The notes under the pieces are model-generated. The model was not told the DNA's origin and ran no database searches. It was given only the letters and a program-made list of their open reading frames with translations. Both the position numbers and the translations under genes were made by a program. From Podospora pseudocomata (Eukaryota > Ascomycota > Sordariomycetes > Sordariales > Podosporaceae), in the NCBI RefSeq assembly GCF_035222375.1, contig NW_026946363.1, forward strand, positions 744,001 through 808,000: a stretch of DNA of 64,000 nt, read 5' to 3'. Positions within the stretch are counted from its first letter, which is position 1, and each line of letters starts with the position of its first letter. Positions 1 through 11,921 of the stretch are shown in pieces.

Positions 1-1289
1 ATCTGATTGTGTCCTTTCAATGCTAATTTCTGATATTATTTGCGCTGCTTTTCACGGGGATAGTTGGGGAGGCTAGAAGGTCTGTCTTGATAAGATAGTC
101 ATGCAGATGGCTTTTGGAGTATGGCGTGCCAAAATTGATCTTCAGCGTTATGCATGCATCTGAGTGGTTGTTCCAGCAATATTGCCAAGAGTGGCTGTCT
201 GGGGATGTGGTCTCAAAAGGGGCTGGCCAGGGGCAGCTGTCCAACCCGGCCGAGCAATCGGCCCGGAGATCGAGGTGTTCCGCAGCGGCAATCATTCTAC
301 GACACAACATCATCTGAAAGCTGATCCGGCATGCGGAAGTTTGCCGATGTCGCCGTCCCTTCTCTCCGACGGCCTGTGCTTGAGCTGCACCATGTTTACT
401 ACGTGTTTTGGTGTGTTTAATGCTTACTCAAAATAGCCAAGTCCAGCAGATACCCTATCCTAAGGTAGTGTAGTTCAACTTGACAGATTCCGCTGCTTAC
501 TCGATTACTGACCTCAAGACCGTTACTCGTCCTGGAACATACAGTTACCTCGGTTTAGCCAGACTTGAGGATGACTCACTGCCAGCTCCGTCCGCAACCA
601 TCGGTTCCCTTTCCTCCTGGCCCCGGCACCGTTTTGCGGCCGGCTTGGCATTCTTACACCCGCAGATCCACGTTTCCCGGCCGCATCCTTCGGGGCCCAG
701 GTTCTTTTCGTCTCATGTTCTCACCATTTGCCCTACTGGGAAAATCGTCCCAAGCGCCGACGGTGGCCTGGCTGGGCCTTGTAAGTGATCGACTTCAGAG
801 GTTTGGAGTCAGGCTCGATACAACGCCAAGTCGATCATTCCTTCCTTCCACCTTCTCCAACTGTCAAATCGAACGGTTTGGACACTCGAGCGACTACCAT
901 CTTTCCCAGAAAGGGAATCGCTATGATGGTCTGGTGATAATACATCTGAAGGGCGGTGTGTGATCAGCGAAACTGCTGCAATGAGGCCGTGTCATGGATG
1001 ACTGGGCCGGGGAAGCTTAGAGAATATATCTTCATTTGGACTTGCTGTTGCTCTTTGTGATTATGGGTAGTCGATCCTGGAATCCCTCAACTATCGCCTC
1101 TGGCTCTGATACATGTACCCGGTGGCCGACGGCGGTTTGTCCAACACTTTCGAATCCGATCTTGTTGCGAGTTCACCTTTCTTTTTCTCTACTTGAGGTT
1201 GAGAAAAGACATTCTTTGACTCTACATTTTTATTGCATGGCATCGTCCAGGCAGGGCATGCCAAGGTTTATGAGACAGTCTAAGCCATC
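1..1289. other. no gene recognised
   Basis: Only short overlapping ORFs occur here on both strands, with no domain, signal peptide or splice-linked coding pattern. The right part is presumably the upstream region of the gene starting at 1290; no clear TATA box was found. Confidence 0.5.
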
Positions 1290-2994
1290 ATGGACACCAG
1301 ATCGCTACGGCCTCAGGGCTTTCTCGGTTACTTCGTTCTCGTTGTGCGGATTCTGTCGATAGTTGCTTCGGGGCTTGTTGTAGGGTTCACGGTCAACTTC
1401 ATAGTTGCTTTCAACAAAGCAGGACTTGGGCTGCCGCCAACAATTGTGGCATTAGCGGCTTTGGTATGTCTACGAGTGTCTTCGGCTCTTAATCTATTCA
1501 GACTTGACTGACAACAGTGACCAGACCAGCACAGCACTGCTCTATACCCTAGTCACTATTACAAGCTTCAGTCGGCGATTCGTCCCATATATCGCCACTA
1601 TAGTTCTGGATTTCGTCCTTCTTATTCCAGCTGTAATTGTCACAGTACTCCTGGCCCAGCCCGTGACCAAAAGGTCATGCGCCGCCATCGCTCCTTCAAC
1701 CACCTTCACAATTACCGTGCCACCCAATACCTCATTCGGCCAAACAACATTCCCATCCAACACCAACGGGAAAGAGGCCTGCTACCGGGTATTCGCCATC
1801 TGGATCTCCCTCATCGTCCTTTCTGCCCTGTTCATCCTCAGCACGCTTTCCTCCCTCCTACTCCAACTGCGTGAGCGCAAGCTTCAACGACAGGAATACG
1901 ACTTTAACGAAAATTCGTCCGACCCTCTCAACCGCCCCGGCACCGATTTCTTCACCCAACGTCCCATCACCATCATCTCCAACCCCTCTAGAGATTATTC
2001 CACCGGCCGCAAGCCCGAAAACAAATGGGACAGCTTCGCCGACTGGGATCGCGACCTCGACGAGAAAAAGTCCCAATGGCGCCCAGCAAGTCAAAGAATC
2101 GACAGCTGGAACACCGCCAGCAGCACCACCCTTCCATACAAAACCAAAGACGAAATCCCCCGCTCCAACACAAGGGAATACCGCCCCCGCAACAACCGTC
2201 TCGACTCCCCTACCCTCCCCAACCGCCCCTCTGACCTCGCCAAAGCCTACCGTGCCTACCGCACCACCGGAGCGACTCCCACCTCCCCCTCCACCCGCCC
2301 CCGCTCTCGACAGCGAGGTCTACCGGGTAACCCCCAGTAGGGACTCGGGGCGCCTACCACCCCACTCCCCCAAAACCCAACAATAATCACGCCGACCCAC
2401 CTCCCAAAAGCAAAAGAACAGACCGTTATAATTGAAGACGTCAACGGAGGGAGGAGAACACCCGGCTGGCCCTTTCCCTCAACAGCGGGAAAGAAGTCAT
2501 CGGCGGGACACCTCCAACCTCCACCTACGACACCGAATAATACAAGACGAGCAAGAGCCGACACGGCAGAGAGCAGTCTCAGTCTAGGAGCAGGGATGAT
2601 CCCCATTGCGTTGTCGTCCTCTCTGTCGGAGTCGTCGTCGTTTTCACCTGCTTTTGGGGGCGGTGGATTGTTGGGAAAGGAAGGGGAGAGGGAGGATCAG
2701 GCGCCCTTGTTGTTGCCCAAGACTACTTATAGCCCTAGTACAAAAATTGATCCGAGGGAGAGGAAGCTGAGAGAGAAGAAGAAGACGGGGAGGAGTGTCG
2801 TGCAGGGCATGGCTCCTTTGGAGGGTGTGCCGAGTAGTGATAGTGTGGTTCATGAGAGTTTGCTACCGTCGCCGTTGGTGCTTGGCCAGGAAGTGAAGGG
2901 GAGGAAGAAAAAGGAGGAGAGTGGGTGGTGGGGGCCGTTGGCGAGTGTGATTGGGCGGTCGAGGGGTGAGTTTGATCCGGGGAATGTTGTGTAA
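1290..2994 (+). CDS. four-TM MARVEL-like membrane protein
   Basis: Spliced model of three exons (1290-1463, 1525-2326, 2411-2994) giving about 519 aa. Four hydrophobic segments fill residues ~10-190: FLGYFVLVVRILSIVASG, a short one after PPTIVALAAL, FVPYIATIVLDFVLLIPAV and VFAIWISLIVLSALFILS. This matches the four-helix layout of fungal MARVEL-type proteins, which act at the plasma membrane or in vesicle traffic. The remaining ~330 residues are hydrophilic, Pro/Ser/Arg-rich and probably cytosolic. Intron 1 has GTATGT and a CTGAC branch site. A TAG at 2338-2340 lies in the same frame as the long open stretch 2341-2994; intron 2 (GTAACC at 2327, acceptor ending 2410) removes it and keeps frame. 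The MARVEL assignment rests on topology, not on a diagnostic motif. The second intron is the less certain part, and the alternative is a protein ending at 2340. The gene is convergent with the Zn2Cys6 gene, 168 bp away. Confidence 0.7.
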
Positions 2995-3162
2995 ACATGT
3001 TGGATGGGTGTATATATATAGCTGGCCATATGTAATGGGTTGGCTACCGGGCACAAAGAGTTTGACTGTAAAAGTAGGGGCGAAGTACTGGTTGGTACAT
3101 TGGTAGGATAGATATAATACCCAATTGTTCTTTTGTTCAAGCTTGTTCATCAAACAAAAGTG

Positions 3163-5187
3163 TCAGATCAGGAGCGAAGGCTGACCCAGACAACTTAAAC
3201 ATGCGGCGATATCCCACTGGTCTGCATTTTGCTCGATCTGGGCCCGGTTTGCCCATACGTGCTCCATGATGGCCAGTCCCTCTTTGATGGTGCCAAAATT
3301 CCTCAAGCACCCCATGGCGGCGACCATATCCCGGAATATTTGCTCCTGTTCTGGAGCAGCCAGACATCCGGTAACAGTGAATGGCCAAACCAATACTCTG
3401 AGACAGGCTGGTGCTGGAACGCAATAAAGCATCAGATTAAGAGTCTCTGTGACCGAGTGGTGTATCTCCTGACTTGCTGGCTGCCACCCAGAAATGACCA
3501 CTTGGAGATATGTCAACGTTGCCTGAGCCCAGATTCTCGTATGTACAGCAGTACTGTGCATAGATTGAGGTGAAATCATGCCCTGTGCCGTGAAATGCAA
3601 CAGTGGATGGTCTTTCGGCACAGGCCCGCTGGATGGGCAAGCATGTTTAACCTCCGGCTCTCCCAATCCCGCCAACCCATCCCGAATCCTCCTCTGAATC
3701 ACCCTCGCCCGTTCGACCAACTCCGTCACCGACAACGCCCCCATCCTCTTCCTCTCCTTCTTATACCCATCCAGCGCAGCAACCTGCCCAACAGCCACCA
3801 CAACCCAATTCTCCAACCCAATAAACTCCACCAACTTCAAATGCGGCAAGTCCATCTCCTTCTCCTTTACCTTCACCCCCACAATCCGTTCCAACTCTTC
3901 CCTCCCGATAGTATCCAACAAATGCCCATGCCACCTCTGCAACCTCGGTCCCTCACCCAAAGCCGTACTCCCCACCACATCCAAAAACAACAACTGCGCG
4001 CTAAAAAACCGCAACGTAGCCTGCCCCGTGCCCCAAGGCTGCCCCATCGGGGTAAAGCTCTTTGGATTCGTGCCCAGCTGTAAAAGCAACATCATAAAGC
4101 ACACCACCTCCCTCTCTCCCTCCTCCCCTCCCACATCAACCCTTCCGATCCCATGAAACCTCCACGTCTCACCCCACAACTGCGCCGCCGCATCAAGATG
4201 CACCCTCCAATTCCATCCATTCCCTACCGCGACCTCGCTCGTCAGTAGCTGAACAATACAGGCCACCACCTCGCTCGCCTCCTTGAGATGCCCTTCCACA
4301 CCTTTGTCGACGACCCCCTGAATCGCCCTTCTTAACCACTGCAGCCCCAACTCCTGCTCCCGTTGGATGGCGTCAAAATTATGGCTCTTGCACAGCTCGG
4401 GGACGTCTTCTTTGTTGTCTTCGCTGGAGAGGATGATACCGTAAAAGTACCCCGCCATTGTCTGTGCGACGTGGAAGAGGGCTTGGTTGCGCTGTAGCAG
4501 GACGAGCAACCAGCCGCGACCAAAGTCGAGGAGGGTAGGGCGGTAGAAAGGGAAGAGGAAGGGGAAGACGTAGTCGAGGTAGAACATTGTTCTGTGGGCG
4601 TCGCGCTCGGAGGCGGGGATGCCGGTGTGGTCTTCTCCATCTGGGTCAGCGCTGTCAGTTTGTTGATGACGGGACGGGATATTTGAAGGCGGGGGACTAG
4701 AGGAGGAGCAAGGTGTCGCAATGGCGGTGGTGTCGGTTGATGTGGCGCCGGTTGGGATATTGTCGGTTTCAACGCCCATCCCGCTACCCTTCTCGCCATC
4801 TGGTAGTATTGTCACCCCCCCAACAGTGTCGCCACCATCACCACCACCAACACTAACACCAGATAGTAGCTGCAGTGTCCCCGTCGTGATGACGCCAACC
4901 TCAACCCTTCCCATATCCAACCCTATCTCCCCAACACCGGACTCCAAATCCTTCATGTACCTCTTCTCCCTCCTCTGGGCAGCAACCCTCTTGATCTCCT
5001 GCTTCACCCACTCCCCTCTTGCCTTTTGCCAATCCCCGCCGTCCATCCACTGTGGCTTTTCCTCGCTGTACAAGCAGTCGATCCCCAGCGTGCTGCAGCC
5101 CTCGCACACCGGCCTGGTTTCGTCGCACTTTTTGCGGCGGAGTCGGCAGGTCCAACACCCCTCGGAGGATCTCGTTCGGGTTGTCAT
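3163..5187 (-). CDS. Zn2Cys6 transcription factor, Fungal_trans_2 type
   Basis: One uninterrupted ORF of 674 aa. Residues ~11-38 carry the six-cysteine binuclear zinc cluster (CWTCRLRRKKCDE, then CEGC and DC), the DNA-binding fold of fungal Gal4-type regulators. Basic residues sit between Cys2 and Cys3 as the family requires. A low-complexity Ser/Thr/Pro/Gly linker follows (~110-190). A helical region then begins near ERDAHRTMFYLDYVFPFLFP and resembles the Fungal_trans_2 (PF11951) ligand/activation domain typical of regulators of secondary or nitrogen metabolism. It would act in the nucleus. No pathway genes adjoin it, so the target is unknown. ATG 5187 is chosen because the zinc cluster starts ten residues later. 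An intron inside the long ORF cannot be excluded. Confidence 0.9.
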   Translation of the reverse strand: MTTRTRSSEGCWTCRLRRKKCDETRPVCEGCSTLGIDCLYSEEKPQWMDGGDWQKARGEWVKQEIKRVAAQRREKRYMKDLESGVGEIGLDMGRVEVGVITTGTLQLLSGVSVGGGDGGDTVGGVTILPDGEKGSGMGVETDNIPTGATSTDTTAIATPCSSSSPPPSNIPSRHQQTDSADPDGEDHTGIPASERDAHRTMFYLDYVFPFLFPFYRPTLLDFGRGWLLVLLQRNQALFHVAQTMAGYFYGIILSSEDNKEDVPELCKSHNFDAIQREQELGLQWLRRAIQGVVDKGVEGHLKEASEVVACIVQLLTSEVAVGNGWNWRVHLDAAAQLWGETWRFHGIGRVDVGGEEGEREVVCFMMLLLQLGTNPKSFTPMGQPWGTGQATLRFFSAQLLFLDVVGSTALGEGPRLQRWHGHLLDTIGREELERIVGVKVKEKEMDLPHLKLVEFIGLENWVVVAVGQVAALDGYKKERKRMGALSVTELVERARVIQRRIRDGLAGLGEPEVKHACPSSGPVPKDHPLLHFTAQGMISPQSMHSTAVHTRIWAQATLTYLQVVISGWQPASQEIHHSVTETLNLMLYCVPAPACLRVLVWPFTVTGCLAAPEQEQIFRDMVAAMGCLRNFGTIKEGLAIMEHVWANRAQIEQNADQWDIAACLSCLGQPSLLI

Positions 5188-5477
5188 TTTGTTGCTTTTG
5201 TGAAAATCTAGCCAAACAGTTTGAACGGTTGGGAAGAGAGGTTCGAAAGTCAGACGAGCTGTCGTTGTTGGCTCGGGAGGTGAGATTTGTCAGCTGGCCT
5301 TGCCGCCGCGTACACTTGCATGTCTTGAACAGAATGACGGAGACCGCAGCGTTCAATAAAGGCCTTGAAAGATCAGATACCTAGTGCAAATGCCCTCGAC
5401 TATCTTTCAAGGCCTTATCCAAATGCAACAGAGCAATAAAAAAATGTACAGCACAGAAGAATTAGCACTAAGTCTAT

Positions 5478-5493
5478 AACCCTAACCCTATAA
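5478..5493. repeat. short telomere-like CCCTAA motif
   Basis: Two consecutive CCCTAA-like units (taaccctaaccctata) occur between the Zn2Cys6 and HHE genes. This is an interstitial trace only and too short to call a telomere scar. Confidence 0.3.
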
Positions 5494-5757
5494 CACCCCT
5501 AAAACCCCAGGATGTGCTATTCGCCGTCCTCGCCCTACTACCCGCACGCCCCCCCCTCCTCCAGCCACTGACTTTGCGGAAAACACTGGCTTGATGGGTC
5601 TGATGCCTGATATAAACGATGAACTGTTCTGTAATTGATGCCCATAAGGCTCTGATCCAAACATGAGATCGTGACCGGTACAGAATAACAAAAACTCCAA
5701 CCAAAAACGACGGTCATAGCTCATTACATATGTCATGTACTTACCGAGATACACCTC

Positions 5758-6729
5758 CTAAGCCCTGGCCTGCTCCTCCTTTTGTGCCTTGATTGCCGCA
5801 GCACGATAAGCCCACAGCTCTTGCGGTTGACCATTCGCATCACAAGACGCAAACTTCCACCACCCCGAGTGGAAAGCCCCCGCGATGTTGATCAAGCCCC
5901 ATTTGATCGGTGCCGGCATGGGAGGCCAGTGGGCCCACATCCCATCCTCGACCGTACGGTCCAAGTTGAGGAGGAAGAAGGGCACGACATCCGTCATGCC
6001 GGCCTTGGTAACAGTGCTCTTGCCCCATGCCTTGAATGTAGCCGCCGCGGCAGTGTTCTCGGGAGTGCCCTCCTTCGGCGCATTGGGGTGCTCGGAGAAC
6101 TTGGCAATGGTGGATATCTCGCTGTGGAAATGTTTCTCGAAAGGCTCTTGGAACGTGCTCATGATTTGCAAAAGCTCGTCGGCGGAGAAGTCGGTGGGAG
6201 ATTGGAGGCCGGAGAGGTACTTCTCAAACTCAGCTAGGCCGGCAAGGAAAGATTCTGTAGAAGGACAGATTGGTTAGTTGGGTGGGAGAAGAGCGACAGT
6301 TGACTACAGGAGCATACCGTGCTCATGATGAGTCTCCTCAAACACCGTCTTGTCCTGCAGCAGCTCCTCCACCTTGGTGAAGAGAGATGCCTCTTCATCG
6401 TCGTGGTGTGACTTCACGAAGCGATACCAAGCGAGGGCATAGCCGATGAAGTCGGCCTTGTCCTGGTCGAGCAGCAGCGGAGCCTGGTGGTAGATGGAAT
6501 TGTAGCCGCGGAGGATGGAGTTATGGAGCAAAGCCATATGGGTGGCTCCCGATGTGAAGATATCAGTCTTCTTGGTCTGGAACTGGGGCGTAGTGATGAG
6601 CTTCATGGGCCCATCAGCCCAAGGTTTGGAGGGGGAAACAGAGGTCATCATGGACGGTGAGCGGCTTAGCAGAAAGCCAATAATCATGAACGGAATAGAG
6701 AGAAACAGAGTTACTCTTGGGCTCGCCAT
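5758..6729 (-). CDS. hemerythrin-like HHE-domain protein with N-terminal anchor
   Basis: Two exons (6729-6318, then 6254-5758) joined over a 63-nt intron with GTATGC and CTACAG; the phases fit (1+2), giving about 302 aa. The N-terminus has one hydrophobic stretch (TLFLSIPFMIIGFLLS) that could be a signal anchor. The body has spaced His/Glu motifs typical of HHE cation-binding (hemerythrin-like) proteins: HHDDEEASLF, HHEHGESF across the splice junction, and HFHSEI. In this family such residues form a diiron site that binds oxygen or handles metal or redox stress. ATG 6729 (MASPRV) is preferred; an in-frame ATG at 6750 would add seven residues. Upstream is about 1 kb of non-coding sequence shared with the divergent GNAT gene. 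Substrate and role are not deducible. Confidence 0.85.
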
Positions 6730-7770
6730 TTTGGAGGAGATGACAAGCAATGTGCAGTCGTACGATGGAATCTAAAGTCTAGCCTGTCTGCGGTAGCCAT
6801 TGAGGTTGCGAGCCCGAGCTTTCCAGAAGCTCTAGTGGGGCATCTGCTGATAAAGCGCGGGTGTTGATTGGATACCATCCGCTGCCGGACCCTCCCTCTT
6901 GCCCCTGGTCGCGCTTGTTCCCGTCCTCCCGACATGGGCTAGGCGCGTCTTGTCTCGGTCCACCTTCAGAGCGGCATTGTGGACAAAGAATGGAGACTGC
7001 TGCTGTTCGAGACCATGAACAGGCCTTCAAAGATATTTAAATAGTCCTTGAACATGTTTCAAATGGGCTTTGATGATGAGCAAGGGCGATTCTGTTGCTT
7101 TAAGACCTTATTGTACCGTTGCAGTCTCTGTTTCCTGCCCACGACGTGAGGGCCAGACCATCACCAGCCGGGCCTGGAGAATTACTTACAACATGGAAAT
7201 ATCCAATAACTGGTACTTCAGCACCTCTCCTGATTCTTCGAATCATCGCTACATGGACAGTTTTGTGGTGGCCACGGCGACTTAAAACGACATGACAACC
7301 AAATCCGAACCGGCAATCGGAAGCCCACCTTCCTGTCTGAGCACATGTGGTCAGATCAGGCTGTTCAAGTCTACATGTGTCTACTGAGCCTTTTGCCACG
7401 ACTGGCTTAGCTGGTATTGATCGATCCGAAAGCCATAATGCTTACGTATCCAGCACCTGAATATACACACCAAACGGATGTCGTCGAGACCGGCCAGAGA
7501 ACCCGGAGCGTGTGATCGCGACCCGGTCAACCTGATCCAGCTGGCCGGAGCTCTTACACACTCCACTCCGAGTTTTAGCCGTGACTCACGCCGAGTACGA
7601 GTGGAGAAGGTTGTCGCGTTGGGAGCCGCAGAATGCTCGCACTCAAGCAATGGTGCCGCAGCGACCCCCAGTCGGGGATAGCTTTATAGCCTTGGGCCCT
7701 CGACATCGGTCGTGGAACGAGCATCTCTGCCCACATCCACCAACACTGCAACGCGCCCCGATTCACCAAG
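6730..7770. other. divergent intergenic region
   Basis: About 1 kb between the HHE gene (minus) and the GNAT gene (plus). It contains no supported gene and presumably carries both promoters. Confidence 0.5.
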
Positions 7771-8614
7771 ATGGCTTCCACCAAACCCTTCATCCGAGTC
7801 CGCAAAGCCGAACTGGCCGATACTGATGCCATTGTCCGAATCCACTACGAAGCCTTTGACGATGATGTTATGAACCAGCTCATGTATCCGGGTGGTGCCA
7901 CAGAAGCCTCGCGGAAAAGGTTCGGGGAGCGGGTTTTTCCCAGACCCCAATCAGATGAAGAGCTAGCGAAGAATGGAGAGACTATCTTGAACGTTGCTGA
8001 ATACTTTCCCGAGGGCCCTGATGGGCCTGGTGAAGTGGTTGCTTTCTCCAAGTGGGTTCTTCACCGAAACCCTCGGACGGAAGAACAGTGGAAGTCGGAG
8101 GACTATGTGCCCACTGTCGAGAACTTTGGCGAGGGCGCTGATCTTTCTGTGATCAATGCTTTTATTGGAGAGTTGAACAGGAAGCAGAGGGACCACGCGA
8201 AGGGCGAAGCAGCTTTGTGTAAGGCTTCACTCAATCCTGTCGAACCATGTCTTTGAAGTTGAGTTGCTGAATACTTACCCCGCAGTCCTCGGTATCCTTG
8301 CTTGCAGCCCGGACCGACAGCGACTGGGCGCCGGATCGGCTCTTGTGAAGTGGGGAACCGATCTTGCCGACAGCCTTAGGCTTCCCACCAGGCTCGAGTC
8401 TTCTCCTGTTGGATATGCCGTTTACCGGAAGTTTGGGTTCGAGGATGTGGACGTGTTGGACATGAAGGTCAAGGAAACATGGGGCGTCACCAAAGAAGAG
8501 GGTCGGTACTGGGGGGAGAACAACGCTGTAGCACTTGCCGGGCCTGTGCCCGAGGGTGTGATGCGGTCTGTTATCATGAGGCGGCCTGTCAAGCGTAGAG
8601 GTAGTGCTGCATGA
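7771..8614 (+). CDS. GNAT-family N-acetyltransferase
   Basis: Two exons (7771-8218, 8286-8614) with a 67-nt GTAAGG...CGCAG intron; 258 aa. Residues ~8-30 look like GNAT motif C/D (IRVRKAELADTDAIVRIHYE). After the splice the sequence reads FLGILACSPDRQRLGAGSAL, the motif-A acetyl-CoA pyrophosphate loop (Q/R-x-x-G-x-G/A) that marks GNAT enzymes. It is followed by the usual motif-B end with YRKFGFE. The enzyme would transfer acetyl from acetyl-CoA to an amine on a small molecule or protein. Many fungal paralogues of this architecture lie near metabolic clusters, but no cluster is visible here. The motif spans the intron, so the splice model is well supported. Confidence 0.88.
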
Positions 8615-8880
8615 TGTGGATGAACGGGGGCGGGTCACAGTATAACATTGTCTACCTACCTTGCAGAGCATTACCAACATTGTTCCCCAGTACTTTTGTC
8701 CGATGCAGGAGGCCTATGATACGTGGCGCGCCTCTTGCGCAGGCCTTGCTCAAAACTGGAAGGCAACCGTCCGTCCTCCACGAGTTCCCGTTAAGTCAAC
8801 CGGACCAAGATCAGCATCGGGGTTCCTTTTGGCTGTCTATCCGACTCTTTTCCACCCAAGCCTTTGCTGAATGAGGTAAA

Positions 8881-11440
8881 ATGGATCCAGTCAGCGGTGC
8901 TGCGAGCATCATCGCCATCATCCAGATCGCCGACAAAGTCATACGAGCGTGCAAAGCGTATGTCGAAATATCAACTCTTCGTTCTGTGTTGAAAATCCTG
9001 AAGTTTCTCATCGATTTCAGCGATGAATTTAGTGCCCTTGAAACACTGGCAGCCTCAGATGGATTTGGAGCGGCTTCTACCTCCCTACCAAAGCTCTGAT
9101 CCAACAGCAACCGGTGCAAAGTCTTCGAAGGCCAAGACTATTCTGTCGTCTTTGGCGTGGCCCTTCAAGGAGGGGAAGGCGACCAAGTTGCTTGATGAAA
9201 TTAAACAGCACAAGGGCACAATATTGCTAGCTCTAACAACGGATACGGCGTATGTACGGTTGCTATGCGTCCATTTCGAGTGTTACTGACAGCACACCCA
9301 GACAAGATGTCAAAGTCATCAGAAAGAAGGTTGATGATATTTCTGCAAATCTGACCGGTAGGTTGGCCAGGCGTTGGTGTTTTGCAGATACAGATTTGTC
9401 ATCTCGCGCAAGACCTCCAGGTCAGGGAGATATACCGCCACTTCTTATCCTGGTCCACAGACCCTTCATCGATTCACGACAAGTTTGTGAAACTGTATGA
9501 ACCTGGCACCGGCGAGTGGGTCTTCAGATCTTCCGAGTGGAAAGCGTGGATGGAGGGAGATTCACCTTGCCTTGGGATCCACGGAATCCCTGGAGCTGGC
9601 AGAACAATCTTTGCGTCCCGCTTGATCAAAACAGTCAGAGGTCTTACTGAGAGCCCGGATCAACGAGACCAACAATACGCATGCACGTATTATTATTGCT
9701 ATTTCGGCCACGAACAGGACGAAGCGATACGCCTTTCTATTCTGGATTTTAACCAAGCTTTGCCGGCAGATCAGTCATTGCACTGTGGAAGAAGGTAGAA
9801 CACCCACCTCCTCATGATTTGTTGCAGGCTTTGGAAGAACTGTCCAGAGTTTTGATAGGGTGTACGTGCTGCTAGATGCAGTGGGCGAAAGCATGCCTCG
9901 GGGTAACCTCTTGAAGGTTGTGCGCGACCTGTCGACGAATCAAAGACTCGACCACATACAGCTTCTGGTAACAAGTCGCGAATACATCGACGTTGAGACT
10001 GTGATGTCATCATTCTCAACCTCCCTATCTATGTCGACCGGTTTAGTGGATGAAGATATCCAAATATACGTTCAGTCTCAACTCTCCCAAAATTTCAAAC
10101 GGCTCGGAACACACACCTGCTGGTATGCTCCTGAAAGGCATCACGTTCGCGGCGAACTCTCACGGATAGTATTTTCCAAGATATTGCGGCTACGAGAGGG
10201 TGACCTAGCTGGATATCAAATGCAGGAGTGGCGCCACAAGAAGCAGCATGAGATCTTGGCGGAGGTCTACAGCAGCTTTGACTGGTTCTGTATCATCGAG
10301 TTCGCTCTTCATATGCGCTTTCTACACCGGCCTTTCATGTGCCCAGAATCTTTTGAGCTTGCAATGAGGCTGTTTGATCCATCAGAAGACCATTTTGTGC
10401 CAGTCATGAAAGCTATCTCACTTCTGGCAGAACTAACCCATATCTATAACCTTTACAACATTGCAACCTTTGAGCAATTCTGGAATACCGTTTGGCAATC
10501 CCACCCATTGAATCCCCATGCCAAAAAGTTGACCCACAGGATCCAAGCGCACCCTGTGTTTAATATACAGAAACGGAAGTCATCACACTCGACCTTGGTA
10601 CAGTCGACGATTTGTTAACCTGTGAAATAGAGATCAGCTCCATTGCTGACATATTCCACCGGTCATGGTTCGAGAACTGGATCTTTGACGAGTTCAACGT
10701 ACCACGAGTAATACCGTTCCGCTTTAAGGGCTCCATCTTGCAGTACTATGCCCATATCCCTCACTTCGACCGGTAACGCACATCTGGCTAAGGAATTGCC
10801 TTGAAAGGTGCCTCGGGAGTTTTGACCCATCCGTTATCATGGTGTTATACATTGGCAGACATGACCATAATCCTGTTTACGGACCACAAAATCAACAGAA
10901 TAAACCTTGCGATGCATGCAACGTGTTGCAGTTTCTTCTGCAACTCGGAGCAAAGTCGATGGCACCAGGATACATAGTGGAACCAATACAAATAGCAGCC
11001 TCAAATCTGGATTTCGACGGGCTCAAACTGCTCTTGAAAATCAGGGGCAGACCCTAAGGGAACTGGAGACGTGGATGGTACGATTGGAACGCCAAATCGG
11101 GGACCTCTTCTGGCGTGGTATGCCTGGATTCGGGGGAAAGCGCGCTTCACCTTGTGAGAAAACTACACTTCTCCAGGATTGGTCACCCAGCGCTATCTGA
11201 GTTACCCGATGAAAGAATCAAAAAGATCGACGATTCAATCGTCAGCCATGGTGCGCGCGACTTCACACTGCTGGAGTGTCCCGGACGCGATGAGGGACCG
11301 AGTAGAACGTATTTTCATCCAAATATTCTCAAATCAACCCTCGCAAGTTGGCAAAGTCTGGGGTGGGAGTCGCTGCCAGGCTCGCGTCTATTGGCCAACA
11401 TTTGGTCAAAGAAGGAGCGAGCAAGAGCAGCCAGATAGAC
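8881..11440 (+). pseudogene. decayed NACHT-ankyrin NLR-like gene
   Basis: Starts with MDPVSGAASIIAIIQIADK, the usual N-terminus of fungal NACHT proteins (a HeLo/SesA-like or NACHT N-terminal domain). Further on, in other frames, are a P-loop GIHGIPGAGRT (~9573-9605, Arg replacing the catalytic Lys), a Walker-B-like YVLLDAVGES (~9863), a sensor-like LLVTSRE (~9963), and ankyrin-type segments (CNVLQFLLQLGAK ~10917, PIQIAASNLDFDGLKLLL ~10985, SALHLVRK ~11135). The order N-domain, NACHT, winged helix, ankyrin matches fungal STAND/NLR receptors used in non-self recognition. The frame changes many times, and simple introns do not reconcile all parts, so it is called a pseudogene. Some of the early breaks (9090-9380) could be introns. 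Confidence 0.75.
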
Positions 11441-11777
11441 GGCCTCAGCACCTACATCCTGGCCGACTGTTGCCAGAATCGAAGACCAAAACAGGTGGGG
11501 AGCGGCAAAGGCAGGAAGGAGCACTCAGCCATTACCCACATCGTACGACAGGCAGCTCTTCGTCTGAAGTCAATCTCGGACACCGGTAAAAGCTTTCGAC
11601 GAATGAACGTCCCTGAATTGACGGGATTGTGTTGAGGAAGGAGCATACAAGAAGCGGTGTTGAAGAGTGCACCCCTGGCCCCTTGAAGAAGAGAGGTGGG
11701 GATGTTGACAAAGCCAGGTCTCAGGGTAGGTTTCTCGACGGAAAGAACCGCCAAACGGCAACTACCTTTCTACCAGG

Positions 11778-11783
11778 TATAAA
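11778..11783 (+). promoter_or_regulatory. TATA box of the secreted-protein gene
   Basis: TATAAA in ccaggtataaagagg, 139 bp upstream of the ATG at 11922. The spacing is reasonable for a fungal promoter with a ~100-nt leader. Confidence 0.5.
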
Positions 11784-11921
11784 GAGGTCTCCAGTGCACA
11801 TCAACTCCAATTCCCCAGCTTGCCTTAAACAACCAACACAACCGCCCACACAATCGTCAACACCGACCGGCGGCGATACAACAACCAGACGCGCTTTCTT
11901 ATTCTGATCAACATCGTCACC

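Noticed and set aside
5478-5493. Interstitial telomere or chromosome-fusion scar
   Set aside because: Only about two CCCTAA units, which is expected by chance or drift and not a telomere array.
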